DNA from: Cellvibrionaceae bacterium
Lineage (GTDB): Bacteria > Pseudomonadota > Gammaproteobacteria > Pseudomonadales > Cellvibrionaceae
Reading direction: 5' to 3'
NCBI GenBank assembly: GCA_021151525.1
Contig: JAGKXD010000066.1
Span: 1 to 22,722, forward strand
Length of the DNA: 22,722 nt
The notes beneath the pieces are model-generated. The model ran no database searches. It worked only from the letters and a program-made list of their open reading frames with translations, and was not told the origin of the DNA. The first letter of the stretch is position 1, and each line of letters opens with the position of its first letter. Shown here in pieces: positions 16,061-22,722 of the stretch. The position numbers were made by a program, and so were the translations under genes.

Positions 16061-16375
16061 CGGAAAACGCTTTAAACCCAGTTGCTACAAGTGCGATTAT
16101 TGTACCTGTGCAGCTTGGAAAAGTGGGTTTTAGTGCAAATTTTTTATGCGTTTTCGAGTTATTTTATCCGTATTTGCAGAATCACTTTTTAACGCATAAT
16201 TGTGGACGATTATTTGCTTATAAATACCTTAGCTATTCATGAGTATTGGGTTAAAAGTTGACCATAGAATAGTGTTTTTAGTGCGTGTCACCGTGATTTG
16301 AGGCGGGAAACACTTTTCGTTGCTACAATGACTGCATTAGTGTGCACCAAATTATAGAACTGAGAGGACATAAGT
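16061..16375. other. Divergent intergenic region between mfd and sthA
   Basis: These 315 bp hold no credible reading frame. A perfect 9-bp inverted repeat, TTATGCGTT at 16144-16152 and AACGCATAA at 16191-16199, is separated by 38 nt. For sthA, TACAAT at 16324-16329 is a plausible -10 without a well-spaced -35. TTGACC at 16258-16263 is a good -35 without a matching -10. For mfd, TACAAT on the minus strand (16099-16104) is a candidate -10. The sthA ribosome-binding site GAGAGGA is at 16362-16368. No promoter can be named with confidence. Confidence 0.6.
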
Positions 16376-17773
16376 GTGGTTGATTACATGTATGACGTGC
16401 TGGTAATTGGTTCTGGCCCTTCCGGCGAAAGTTCTGCAATTGCGGCAGCCAAAGCGGGTAAGCGAGTTGGCATTATTGAAAACCGTACCGTTGTAGGCGG
16501 TAGTTGCGCTCATAAAGGCACAATTCCTTCAAAATCTTTGCGCCATGTAGTGAAGCAAATTATTCATTTTAAGGCGAATAGTTTATTTCGTGAGCTGGGT
16601 GATACGCGTCGTCTTACCTTTCCTCGAGTGCTTGAATCAGCAGCCCGTGTTATTCCTCGCCAAGTTGAGTTACACACTAATTTCTATGTTCGCAATCGAG
16701 TATCTGTTCATATAGGCGATGCTTCATTTGTCAGTGTGCATGAGGTAGAGCTTGTGGCACCTGACGGAGCCAAAGAAATTATTACTGCCCAAGATATAAT
16801 TATCGCGACTGGGTCGCGTCCTTATCGACCCGATGATGTCGATTTTACGCATCCACGAATTTACGACAGCGACACGATTTTGGATATGCAACACACGCCG
16901 CGGCATTTAATTGTTTATGGTGCTGGCGTAATAGGTTGTGAGTACGCGTCAATATTTTCCGGCTTAGGCATGCGTGTTGATTTAATCAATAATCGCGATC
17001 GCCTGCTGTCCTTCCTCGATGATGAAATTTCTGATGCTTTAAGTTATCACTTGCGCGACAGCGGTGTAACAGTTCGTCATAGCGAAGAATACGAATCCAT
17101 TGAGGCAAGCGAGCACTCAGTAACATTGCATTTGAAATCGGGTAAGCGTTTAAAAGCCGATGCAATTCTCTGGTGTAACGGTCGCAGTGGTAACACTCAT
17201 ACATTAAATTTGGGCGCTATAGGCTTAAAGGCGGATCATCGCGGCAATTTAAAAGTGGATGACTGCTATCGCACTGAACTTGAAAATATTTATGCAGTGG
17301 GTGATGTCATTGGCTGGCCAGGACTTGCGAGCGCTTCCTATGGTCAGGGCCGGGCGGTATCCGGTGGAATTTTGGGCGATGTTTGCTCCAAGCTTTCTAA
17401 TGTTCCTACAGGAATTTATACCCTGCCGGAAATCAGCTCAATTGGCAGAACTGAAACTGAACTAACCCAAGCGCGCATCCCTTATGAAGTGGGACGAGCA
17501 TTTTTCAAAAATACAGCGCGCGGTCAGATATCAGGCGAGTATGTGGGAATGCTGAAGCTTTTATTCCATGTTGATACCCTAGAGGTCTTAGGAGTGCATT
17601 GTTTTGGTGCTGAAGCGGCCGAAATTGTTCATATTGGACAAGCGATAATGAGCCAAAAAGGAGAGGGCAATAGCATTCAATATTTTTTAAGCACTACATT
17701 TAATTACCCAACAATGGCCGAAGCCTATAGGGTGGCAGCTTTAGACGGGATGAATCGTATTAGCCGTAAATAA
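16376..17773 (+). CDS. sthA: Soluble pyridine nucleotide transhydrogenase
   Basis: SthA is a cytoplasmic flavoprotein that transfers hydride between NADPH and NAD+, mainly draining excess NADPH. The 465 residues match the family. The FAD Rossmann motif GSGPSGESS is at 12-20. GGSCAHKGTIPSK (41-53) shows the single Cys typical of SthA where related disulfide reductases have a CxxxxC pair. The NAD(P) motif YGAGVIGCEY is at 181-190, the second FAD segment is YAVGDVIGW, and the C-terminal dimer domain contains HCFGAEAAEIVHIGQAIMS. The GTG start is preferred over the ATG four codons later because GAGAGGA lies 7 nt before the GTG. It ends at a bidirectional terminator. Confidence 0.96.
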   Translation: MVDYMYDVLVIGSGPSGESSAIAAAKAGKRVGIIENRTVVGGSCAHKGTIPSKSLRHVVKQIIHFKANSLFRELGDTRRLTFPRVLESAARVIPRQVELHTNFYVRNRVSVHIGDASFVSVHEVELVAPDGAKEIITAQDIIIATGSRPYRPDDVDFTHPRIYDSDTILDMQHTPRHLIVYGAGVIGCEYASIFSGLGMRVDLINNRDRLLSFLDDEISDALSYHLRDSGVTVRHSEEYESIEASEHSVTLHLKSGKRLKADAILWCNGRSGNTHTLNLGAIGLKADHRGNLKVDDCYRTELENIYAVGDVIGWPGLASASYGQGRAVSGGILGDVCSKLSNVPTGIYTLPEISSIGRTETELTQARIPYEVGRAFFKNTARGQISGEYVGMLKLLFHVDTLEVLGVHCFGAEAAEIVHIGQAIMSQKGEGNSIQYFLSTTFNYPTMAEAYRVAALDGMNRISRK

Positions 17774-17777
17774 AAAC

Positions 17778-17807
17778 AAAAAAGCGCATTTTAAATGCGC
17801 TTTTTTT
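17778..17807. terminator. Bidirectional intrinsic terminator
   Basis: A 12-bp stem (17778-17789 with 17795-17806) has core GCGCAT/ATGCGC, a TTTAA loop, and A-runs and T-runs at the two ends. It separates the converging sthA and the small exported-protein gene. Confidence 0.92.
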
Positions 17808-17819
17808 GAGATCAAAAAA

Positions 17820-18185
17820 TTATGGTTTTGACGTGATTATCTTGAGTTCATCTTCAGACATTTCATCAGTGGTCTCTACAATGATCTCTTTGCTTTCGTG
17901 CAGCTTGGGTTTAATAACGCTGTGAATAACATGATCATTTTCAAAGTAAACCGTAAATTCACTGTACTCCCAGGTTGAAATCGGCGGCTTACCTTTCGCG
18001 GCATTCTCTTTTTGAGGCTCTCCAAATTGCACTTTTACCTGATTCTTTGTCATACCGGTTGTTGGTTTGGCAATTACTTGTGTTTCCGGCGTTTGGGTTC
18101 CTATGGGGATCTTAATTTCTTGTGCAACGCTTAATTGAGTACAAGCAAGCGAAGCGCAGAAGAGCGCAATTAATAGGGTTCTCAT
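17820..18185 (-). CDS. Small exported protein, BamE/SmpA-like motif
   Basis: This is a 121-residue protein with a Sec signal peptide (MRTLLIALF core) and likely cleavage after SVA (21). The cysteines at 10 and 15 do not sit in a proper lipobox, so it is probably soluble and periplasmic. The mature part has a Pro/Thr-rich stretch and then GMTKNQVKVQFGEPQ, the pattern seen in SmpA/BamE-fold proteins. After that comes PPISTWEYSEFTVYFENDHVIHSV, which I recall from small hypothetical proteins next to sthA in Pseudomonas. The C-terminus is acidic. It begins 11 bp after the PilZ gene and lacks a clear ribosome-binding site, so it is probably translated by coupling. Function unknown. Confidence 0.8.
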   Translation of the reverse strand: MRTLLIALFCASLACTQLSVAQEIKIPIGTQTPETQVIAKPTTGMTKNQVKVQFGEPQKENAAKGKPPISTWEYSEFTVYFENDHVIHSVIKPKLHESKEIIVETTDEMSEDELKIITSKP

Positions 18186-18196
18186 AGGGTTATCGC

Positions 18197-18766
18197 TTAT
18201 TCATTTTCTTGGCGACGGCGCTTTTCCGCCATTTGCGCACGCATAATTTGCTGGCCAATCAATTGTTGTTGGAGTTCGGTAATGCGATGAAATTTTGCCG
18301 CGATTTGAAACTCACTACCGTGGCTGGGTTCACATCGAATGATTTTGGCAAACAAAAGCAATCCCGCATTACTGGGTAAAAATATAATACGCATTCCAAT
18401 ATATTCGCCAGCCTTAAGTGAGGTGGCGCTTCCGAAGGCAATGCCGCCCTCGCTGAGATTAACTTGTGTAATAGATTTTGAAGGCGGCGATGGCTTATGT
18501 TCGGCCATCAACTCCTGACCAAGCAATTCAATCTTGCGATTGAGGTTGTGCAAATATTCAGCGAGTGGGCGGCTAAGCTCTTTAATTTGATAAAGAAATT
18601 GAGCGTTGTCAGAATCGATTTTTTTCAACTCAGAATATAGCTTGAGCGAGTTGGCGTTGCTGAATAGCGCTTCCGGCTGCGATTTATTTGCAGTAATGTC
18701 ATCGACCGGTTTAAATTCGAGCGCGATGGTTTCATCAATCCTAAAAAAACTACGACGTTCAGACAT
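18197..18766 (-). CDS. PilZ-domain protein with internal helical insertion
   Basis: This is a likely cyclic-di-GMP receptor of 189 residues. The PilZ binding motifs are both present: RxxxR at R5-R9 (MSERRSFFRID) and NxSxxG at N103, S105 and G108 (VNLSEGGIAF). They are about 95 residues apart; in ordinary PilZ domains the gap is much shorter. The intervening 35-90 region looks alpha-helical (LKLYSELKKIDSDNAQFLY, then LAEYLHNLNRKIELLGQ). The strands VGIRIIF-type (EYIGMRIIFLP) and a C-terminal Gln/Arg-rich helix follow. The frame is open to an ATG at 18811. The internal ATG at 18766 is chosen because PilZ proteins start just before RRxxxR. It precedes the small exported-protein gene by 11 bp and diverges from lolC. 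Confidence 0.85.
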   Translation of the reverse strand: MSERRSFFRIDETIALEFKPVDDITANKSQPEALFSNANSLKLYSELKKIDSDNAQFLYQIKELSRPLAEYLHNLNRKIELLGQELMAEHKPSPPSKSITQVNLSEGGIAFGSATSLKAGEYIGMRIIFLPSNAGLLLFAKIIRCEPSHGSEFQIAAKFHRITELQQQLIGQQIMRAQMAEKRRRQENE

Positions 18767-18913
18767 GGTGTTCTCTGGGGCCTCATAGGGATGGTCAACT
18801 AAACATAGCACAAGGTCAGCTTTTGTTCATGAAAAGCATGATCAACAGCGGCAGCGAGCCTAGCGTTACAGACTTAGGGTCATGGCTTTACATCCGCCCG
18901 CTTAGTAGGTTTA

Positions 18914-20161
18914 ATGCGCCCCATGATGAAAAATATCCCCCTCTACATAGGCTTGCGCTACACACGTGCCAAGCGTCGCAACCAATTCATTTCATTCATT
19001 AGTGCATTTTCGCTAATCGGTATGGCACTGGGCGTTATGGCATTGATAGTGGTGCTTTCCGTGATGAACGGATTGGATCGGGAAATGAAGCAGCGCCTGC
19101 TCAGTGTCATCCCTCACGGTTATATTGATCATGAGCCTGCTTTAGATAACTGGCCGGAAGTGGCGCAGCAAGTGCGTCAGCATCCCAAGGTTGTAGGAAC
19201 TGCACCTTACATCGCAAGCGAAGCTTTGGTTGGTTACGGTAACGACATTCAGGGTATACAAATTGAAGGGGTTTTGCCTGAAGAGGAAATGAATATTTCC
19301 GTTATCGACAAACACATGCTTATTGGTACATTGGCAAATTTAAAGCCGGGTGAATTTGGCATTGTGATGGGCAGAATGATGGCTCAGCAATTGGGCTTGG
19401 CTCCGGGCGATAAGGTGATGGTGACCTCATCGGATATCAATATTACGCCCGCTGGTATTTTCCCGCGCAATAAAAATTTTACGCTTGTAGGTGTTTTTGA
19501 AGTGGGCGGTCAAGTTGATTTTAGTTTGGCGCTTATTCATTTGAATGATGCACAAAAATTTTTCCGCGTAGCAGGTGCCCAAGGCTTACACGTGAAAACA
19601 ACAGATCTATATGACGCTGCACAAGTGATGAAAGAATTGGGCGCGCAGTTTGGCAGCGATTACAAAGTGAAAGATTGGAGTCAAACTCAGGGTAGTCTTT
19701 TCCAGTCAGTCAAAATGGAAAAAATTGTAACGGGAACTCTGTTAAATATTTTAATTTTTATTGCCGTATTTAACATTGTTTCTAGTTTAGTTTTGATGGT
19801 TGCCGATAAACGTTCAGATATAGCAGTTTTGCGCACCTTGGGTTTAACCGCCAAACAAGTCATGGGGATTTTTATTGCGCAGGGCAGTGCAGTTGGGTTT
19901 GTTGGGACACTTATTGGTGTTATTGCTGGCTGTGTTCTAACCTGGCTGCTCAACCCTATAATGAATTTGCTTGAACGGTTTTTCGGCTTTCACTTTTTTG
20001 ATCCCGATACTTTTTATATCACGGGCTTGCCGAGTTATTTAATGTGGCAAGATGTGCTTACCATTACATTAACAGCGTTGATTTTAAGTTTTTTAGCAAC
20101 GCTTTATCCGGCCTATCGAGCCAGTAAAATTGAGCCTGCTGAGGCCTTGCGTTATGAGTAA
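18914..20161 (+). CDS. lolC: Lipoprotein-releasing ABC transporter permease LolC
   Basis: LolC is one of two permeases of the LolCDE complex, which extracts lipoproteins from the inner membrane and passes them to LolA. The 415 residues follow the MacB/FtsX layout: helix 1 at about 25-52, a large periplasmic domain at 53-270, and three helices near 272-297, 318-345 and 378-402. TPAGIFPRNK (178-187) corresponds to the LolC hook (TPxGxxP) that binds LolA, so this gene is assigned LolC rather than LolE. VIPHG after helix 1 is closer to E. coli LolE. Two more Met codons at 18923 and 18926 are alternative starts. The stop overlaps the lolD start by 8 nt. Confidence 0.92.
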   Translation: MRPMMKNIPLYIGLRYTRAKRRNQFISFISAFSLIGMALGVMALIVVLSVMNGLDREMKQRLLSVIPHGYIDHEPALDNWPEVAQQVRQHPKVVGTAPYIASEALVGYGNDIQGIQIEGVLPEEEMNISVIDKHMLIGTLANLKPGEFGIVMGRMMAQQLGLAPGDKVMVTSSDINITPAGIFPRNKNFTLVGVFEVGGQVDFSLALIHLNDAQKFFRVAGAQGLHVKTTDLYDAAQVMKELGAQFGSDYKVKDWSQTQGSLFQSVKMEKIVTGTLLNILIFIAVFNIVSSLVLMVADKRSDIAVLRTLGLTAKQVMGIFIAQGSAVGFVGTLIGVIAGCVLTWLLNPIMNLLERFFGFHFFDPDTFYITGLPSYLMWQDVLTITLTALILSFLATLYPAYRASKIEPAEALRYE

Positions 20162-20852
20162 TTCTGCCCCTGTTTTATCAACCACACCTGTACTGACTTG
20201 CGTAAATGTGAGTAAACATTATGGTGAAGGTGCTTTAACCGTCAGCGTGTTGCGCGATATTAATATCAATATTTTATTGGGCGAACGTGTTGCTATTGTA
20301 GGTGCATCCGGTTCAGGAAAATCAACCCTACTGAATATTCTCGGCGGATTGGATGTGCCCGATACTGGCGAAGTATCCGTCGCAGGTGAAATTTTATCGA
20401 GCATGACTGCAGATCAGCGGGGCTTTTTGCGTAATCGCAATCTAGGTTTTGTTTATCAATTCCATCATTTGTTGCCAGAATTTACGGCATTGGAAAATGT
20501 GTGCATGCCCTTGCTGATTGGAAAAATGAGCAAGTCAGAGGCAAAAGAAAAATCCACTGTCATGTTGCAACGTGTAGGTCTTGGTCATCGTCTAGAGCAT
20601 AAACCATCTGAGTTGTCCGGCGGTGAGCGTCAGCGTGTTGCAATTGCGCGTGCGCTTGTCACTTCTCCCGCTTGTGTATTAATGGATGAGCCTACGGGGA
20701 ATTTGGATACGCATTCTGCAGATAGCATTCAGCAATTAATGTTGGAACTTAATCAATCCATTGGTACCAGTTTCATTGTAGTTACGCACGATTTGCGACT
20801 CGCTGCAAAAATGGATCGAACGCTGACCTTGGCTGATGGCGTTTTGATATGA
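20154..20852 (+). CDS. lolD: Lipoprotein-releasing ATP-binding protein LolD
   Basis: LolD is the cytoplasmic ATPase that powers LolCDE. The 232 residues hold a complete ABC cassette: Walker A GASGSGKST (50-58), Q-loop Q102, signature LSGGERQ (154-160), Walker B VLMDEPTGNLD (175-185) and switch His212 in VVTHD. YQFHHLLPEFTALENV (101-116) is typical of the MacB/LolD subgroup. The ATG at 20154 is chosen over an upstream TTG at 20130 because GAGG lies about 9 nt before it. It overlaps the lolC stop by 8 nt (ATGAGTAA), and its own stop overlaps the lolE start in an ATGA junction. This arrangement implies translational coupling of all three subunits. Confidence 0.96.
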   Translation: MSNSAPVLSTTPVLTCVNVSKHYGEGALTVSVLRDININILLGERVAIVGASGSGKSTLLNILGGLDVPDTGEVSVAGEILSSMTADQRGFLRNRNLGFVYQFHHLLPEFTALENVCMPLLIGKMSKSEAKEKSTVMLQRVGLGHRLEHKPSELSGGERQRVAIARALVTSPACVLMDEPTGNLDTHSADSIQQLMLELNQSIGTSFIVVTHDLRLAAKMDRTLTLADGVLI

Positions 20853-22099
20853 GCTTAAAGAGTATCTTCAATCGATTTACTTTTTTGGTGGGCGCACGCT
20901 ATGGCATTTCGCGCAAACACAGCCAATTGGTATCATTTATTTCACGATTATCAACTGCAGGGTTAGTGATAGGTGTAGCGTTGCTGATTGTTGTTATGTC
21001 GGTAATGAATGGATTTGATCGCGAGTTACGCGAGCGAATTATAGGAATCATGCCGCAAGCAACTGTTTATCATCGCGAAGGCATTACAGATTACGAATCG
21101 CTCATCAAACAACTTAAACAAGATAAACGTATTTTAGCGGCAGCACCTTTTGTACAAATCCAGGGCTTGTTCAATTATCAAAAACACGTAGCGCCAGTAA
21201 ATTTGTTTGGTGTTGATCCTGTCCAGGAAGCCAAAATTAGTTCGCTTGAACAATATTTACCACCCAATACTTTTGCGCAGCTGAGTCAAAATCCACAAGG
21301 AGTAATTGTTGGCCAAGGTATTGCTGACAAACTCCATATGCAGGTTGGCGATAAAATTACTTTAATTATCCCTCGCTCAAGTGATGCCAACGCAGCACCC
21401 GGCATTCTTATGTTAGATGTGGTTGCGATTTTAAAAAGTAATACCAATGTCGATCAAACCTTGGCGTTAATGAATTTAAATACGGCATCCCAAGCTTCAG
21501 AATTTCCGGGCAAAGTCAGTGGCATTCGCTTGCAGGTGAATGATTTATTTGAGGCTTCTTCAGTTGTCATCAGTGCAATAAACCAGCTGCCTGCCGGATA
21601 TTTTGGATCTGATTGGATGCGCACTCACGGCACCATTTATGAAGCCATTCACATGTCAAAAAATCTGGTGGGATTGTTGCTTTTGTTAATTATTGGAATT
21701 GCAGCATTCAATCTGGTGTCAACCTTGATTATGGTTGTCGTAGATAAGCAAGGTGATATTGCAATCCTGCGTACACTTGGGGCATCCAGTAAGGAAATTA
21801 TTGGAATATTTATGATTCAAGGCGGGTTGATTGGATTAATTGGAACAACTATTGGTGCAATTCTGGGCATACTGTTGTCGTTAGTGGTAACCGATGTTAT
21901 TGCAGGGCTGGAAAAATTGTTAGGTATTCAGTTTTTACATTCTGATGTTTATCCCATCAGTTATCTGCCATCTAATTTGTATTGGTCAGATGTCTTGCAG
22001 GTTTCAGCTACATCATTAATTATTTGTTTCTTTGCCGCTTTATATCCCGCATGGCGCGCAAGCCGTGTTCAACCTGCAGAAGCACTGCGTTACGAGTAA
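20849..22099 (+). CDS. lolE: Lipoprotein-releasing ABC transporter permease LolE
   Basis: This is the second LolCDE permease, 416 residues, a paralogue of the first gene. Helix 1 is at about 28-54, a periplasmic domain follows, then three C-terminal helices. IPRSSDANAAPGILMLDV (174-191) lacks the TPxGxxP hook, and the C-terminal GIQFLHSDVYPISYLPSNLYW matches the E. coli LolE pattern, so LolE is the better name. IGIMPQATV after helix 1 instead resembles E. coli LolC. It ends in PAEALRYE, as the lolC product does. The start codon overlaps the lolD stop by 4 nt. The stop codon is 4 bp from that of the opposing DUF2062 gene, with no hairpin terminator in between. Confidence 0.92.
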   Translation: MSLKSIFNRFTFLVGARYGISRKHSQLVSFISRLSTAGLVIGVALLIVVMSVMNGFDRELRERIIGIMPQATVYHREGITDYESLIKQLKQDKRILAAAPFVQIQGLFNYQKHVAPVNLFGVDPVQEAKISSLEQYLPPNTFAQLSQNPQGVIVGQGIADKLHMQVGDKITLIIPRSSDANAAPGILMLDVVAILKSNTNVDQTLALMNLNTASQASEFPGKVSGIRLQVNDLFEASSVVISAINQLPAGYFGSDWMRTHGTIYEAIHMSKNLVGLLLLLIIGIAAFNLVSTLIMVVVDKQGDIAILRTLGASSKEIIGIFMIQGGLIGLIGTTIGAILGILLSLVVTDVIAGLEKLLGIQFLHSDVYPISYLPSNLYWSDVLQVSATSLIICFFAALYPAWRASRVQPAEALRYE

Positions 22100-22103
22100 T
22101 TTT

Positions 22104-22625
22104 TTATTGTATAGCGCGATGTTTTTGTCGCGCACGCCATTTTCTTTTTACGTTAAGTCGCCACATAAAATTCGAAAGAAAATAACCCGCTGTTGATAAG
22201 CTGGTGGCACCGAGTAATGAGCCTACCAAATAGGGCTTCCAAATCACTTCAAATTCATGCGATAGCCATGCCCAGGTAAATTCCAAATCAGGTGCAGGCT
22301 GAAGATGCAAAATAATCCGCCCCAAATGATAAAGCGCATACATGATCAATGGGTATGTCAGCGGGTTGCCAACCCAGCACACCGCAATTGTCAGTGGTAA
22401 GTTCGCTCGAGATACCAGCGCAGCTATGGCGGCAGCAGGTGTGTGAACAGGAATGGGCGGAAGCAGGCCGATAAATATTCCCCAAAAAAAAGCGTAGGAA
22501 ACTGAACGGCGATTCATGTGAAATAAATTGGGGTCGTCAATAAGCTCGCCAAGAAAACGCAGCGATTTGCTGTTCTTGATGGTTTCAGCAGAGGGCATAA
22601 TTTTTGATAACGAAAAACGTGACAT
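22104..22625 (-). CDS. DUF2062 family membrane protein
   Basis: This is an inner-membrane protein of 173 residues and unknown function. A polar N-terminus with LIDDPNLFHMNRRSVSYAF leads into hydrophobic segments at about 43-70, 75-108 and 132-153. The family core WGIFIGLLPPIPVHTPAAA (48-66) and the CWVGNPLTYPLIMYALYHLG segment are clear. A basic C-terminal tail follows (VKRKWRARQKH). A DUF2062 gene beside lolCDE is, as I recall, a conserved arrangement in Pseudomonas, but no role in lipoprotein transport is established. The ATG at 22625 has no strong ribosome-binding site. It converges on lolE. Confidence 0.9.
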   Translation of the reverse strand: MSRFSLSKIMPSAETIKNSKSLRFLGELIDDPNLFHMNRRSVSYAFFWGIFIGLLPPIPVHTPAAAIAALVSRANLPLTIAVCWVGNPLTYPLIMYALYHLGRIILHLQPAPDLEFTWAWLSHEFEVIWKPYLVGSLLGATSLSTAGYFLSNFMWRLNVKRKWRARQKHRAIQ

Positions 22626-22722
22626 GCGAAAACCATCAAGGGCAAAAGTGGCGGCATTATGCCTGAACTTTAGGCTGCCACCAATTACTCCTCAGCGTCA
22701 GTCAATGCGAATAACTGATCAT

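Noticed and set aside
18767..18811. 15-codon N-terminal extension of the PilZ protein
   Set aside because: PilZ proteins of this type begin just before RRxxxR, and the extension has no better ribosome-binding site.
20130..20153. TTG start for lolD inside lolC
   Set aside because: The ATG at 20154 has a spaced GAGG and gives the usual LolD N-terminus.
22685..22722. Possible end of a minus-strand gene (codons reading DQLFALTDAEE then stop)
   Set aside because: Only 11 codons are visible at the window edge. The C-terminus-like composition is suggestive but cannot be supported.
22705..22722. Possible plus-strand gene start (ATG, reading MRITDH), perhaps comEC by remembered synteny
   Set aside because: Six codons with no ribosome-binding site; it also conflicts with the minus-strand reading of the same bases.
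1..22722. Phage, insertion sequence, CRISPR, toxin-antitoxin, tRNA or rRNA
   Set aside because: No transposase, integrase, regular spaced repeats, paired small toxin/antitoxin frames or RNA gene signatures were seen on reading both strands.

Overview
The window looks like core chromosome from a gammaproteobacterium of the Cellvibrio/Pseudomonas type. The SthA, Mfd, HcaT-like transporter, PrmB and LolCDE sequences resemble what I recall of Pseudomonas homologues. The sthA, small exported protein, PilZ, lolCDE, DUF2062 gene order also matches what I remember of Pseudomonas chromosomes. AT-leaning codon use plus a secreted CE1-type esterase point to a Cellvibrio-like plant-polymer degrader. This placement is inference, and base composition was not computed.

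Layout. (1) 1-3890: a tight plus-strand operon of gpsA, a DUF4389 membrane protein, sixA, a SERHL-like alpha/beta hydrolase and a DUF4892/OmpA-like exported protein. It is preceded by a cluster of DnaA-box-like sites and closed by a bidirectional terminator. (2) 3909-5531: folE (minus) and prmB (plus) diverge; folE has a terminator-like hairpin in its leader. (3) 5532-8113: a secreted esterase (minus) and aroC (plus) diverge. Two related inverted-repeat elements (REPIN or MITE type) lie at 5563-5655 and 8024-8104. (4) 8156-10178: an HcaT-like MFS transporter and a YafV-type omega-amidase, then a bidirectional terminator. (5) 10192-16060 (minus): mfd, csiV and pgm, probably co-transcribed. (6) 16061-17807: a 315-bp divergent intergenic region and sthA, with a bidirectional terminator. 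(7) 17820-18766 (minus): a PilZ-domain protein and a small exported protein. (8) 18914-22099: lolC-lolD-lolE with overlapping reading frames, converging on a DUF2062 membrane protein (22104-22625) with only 4 bp between the stop codons.

Functionally this is mostly housekeeping: phospholipid precursor (gpsA), folate/pterin (folE), ribosomal protein methylation (prmB), aromatic amino acid synthesis (aroC), transcription-coupled repair (mfd), glucose phosphate interconversion (pgm), NAD(P) balance (sthA) and lipoprotein export to the outer membrane (lolCDE). I saw no phage, insertion sequence, CRISPR, tRNA or rRNA. I found no convincing new multi-gene system. The most interesting signals are the REPIN-like elements beside the esterase, the folE leader hairpin, the DnaA-box cluster before gpsA, a PilZ protein with a long helical insertion, and an OmpA-like domain that has lost its expected peptidoglycan-binding residues.
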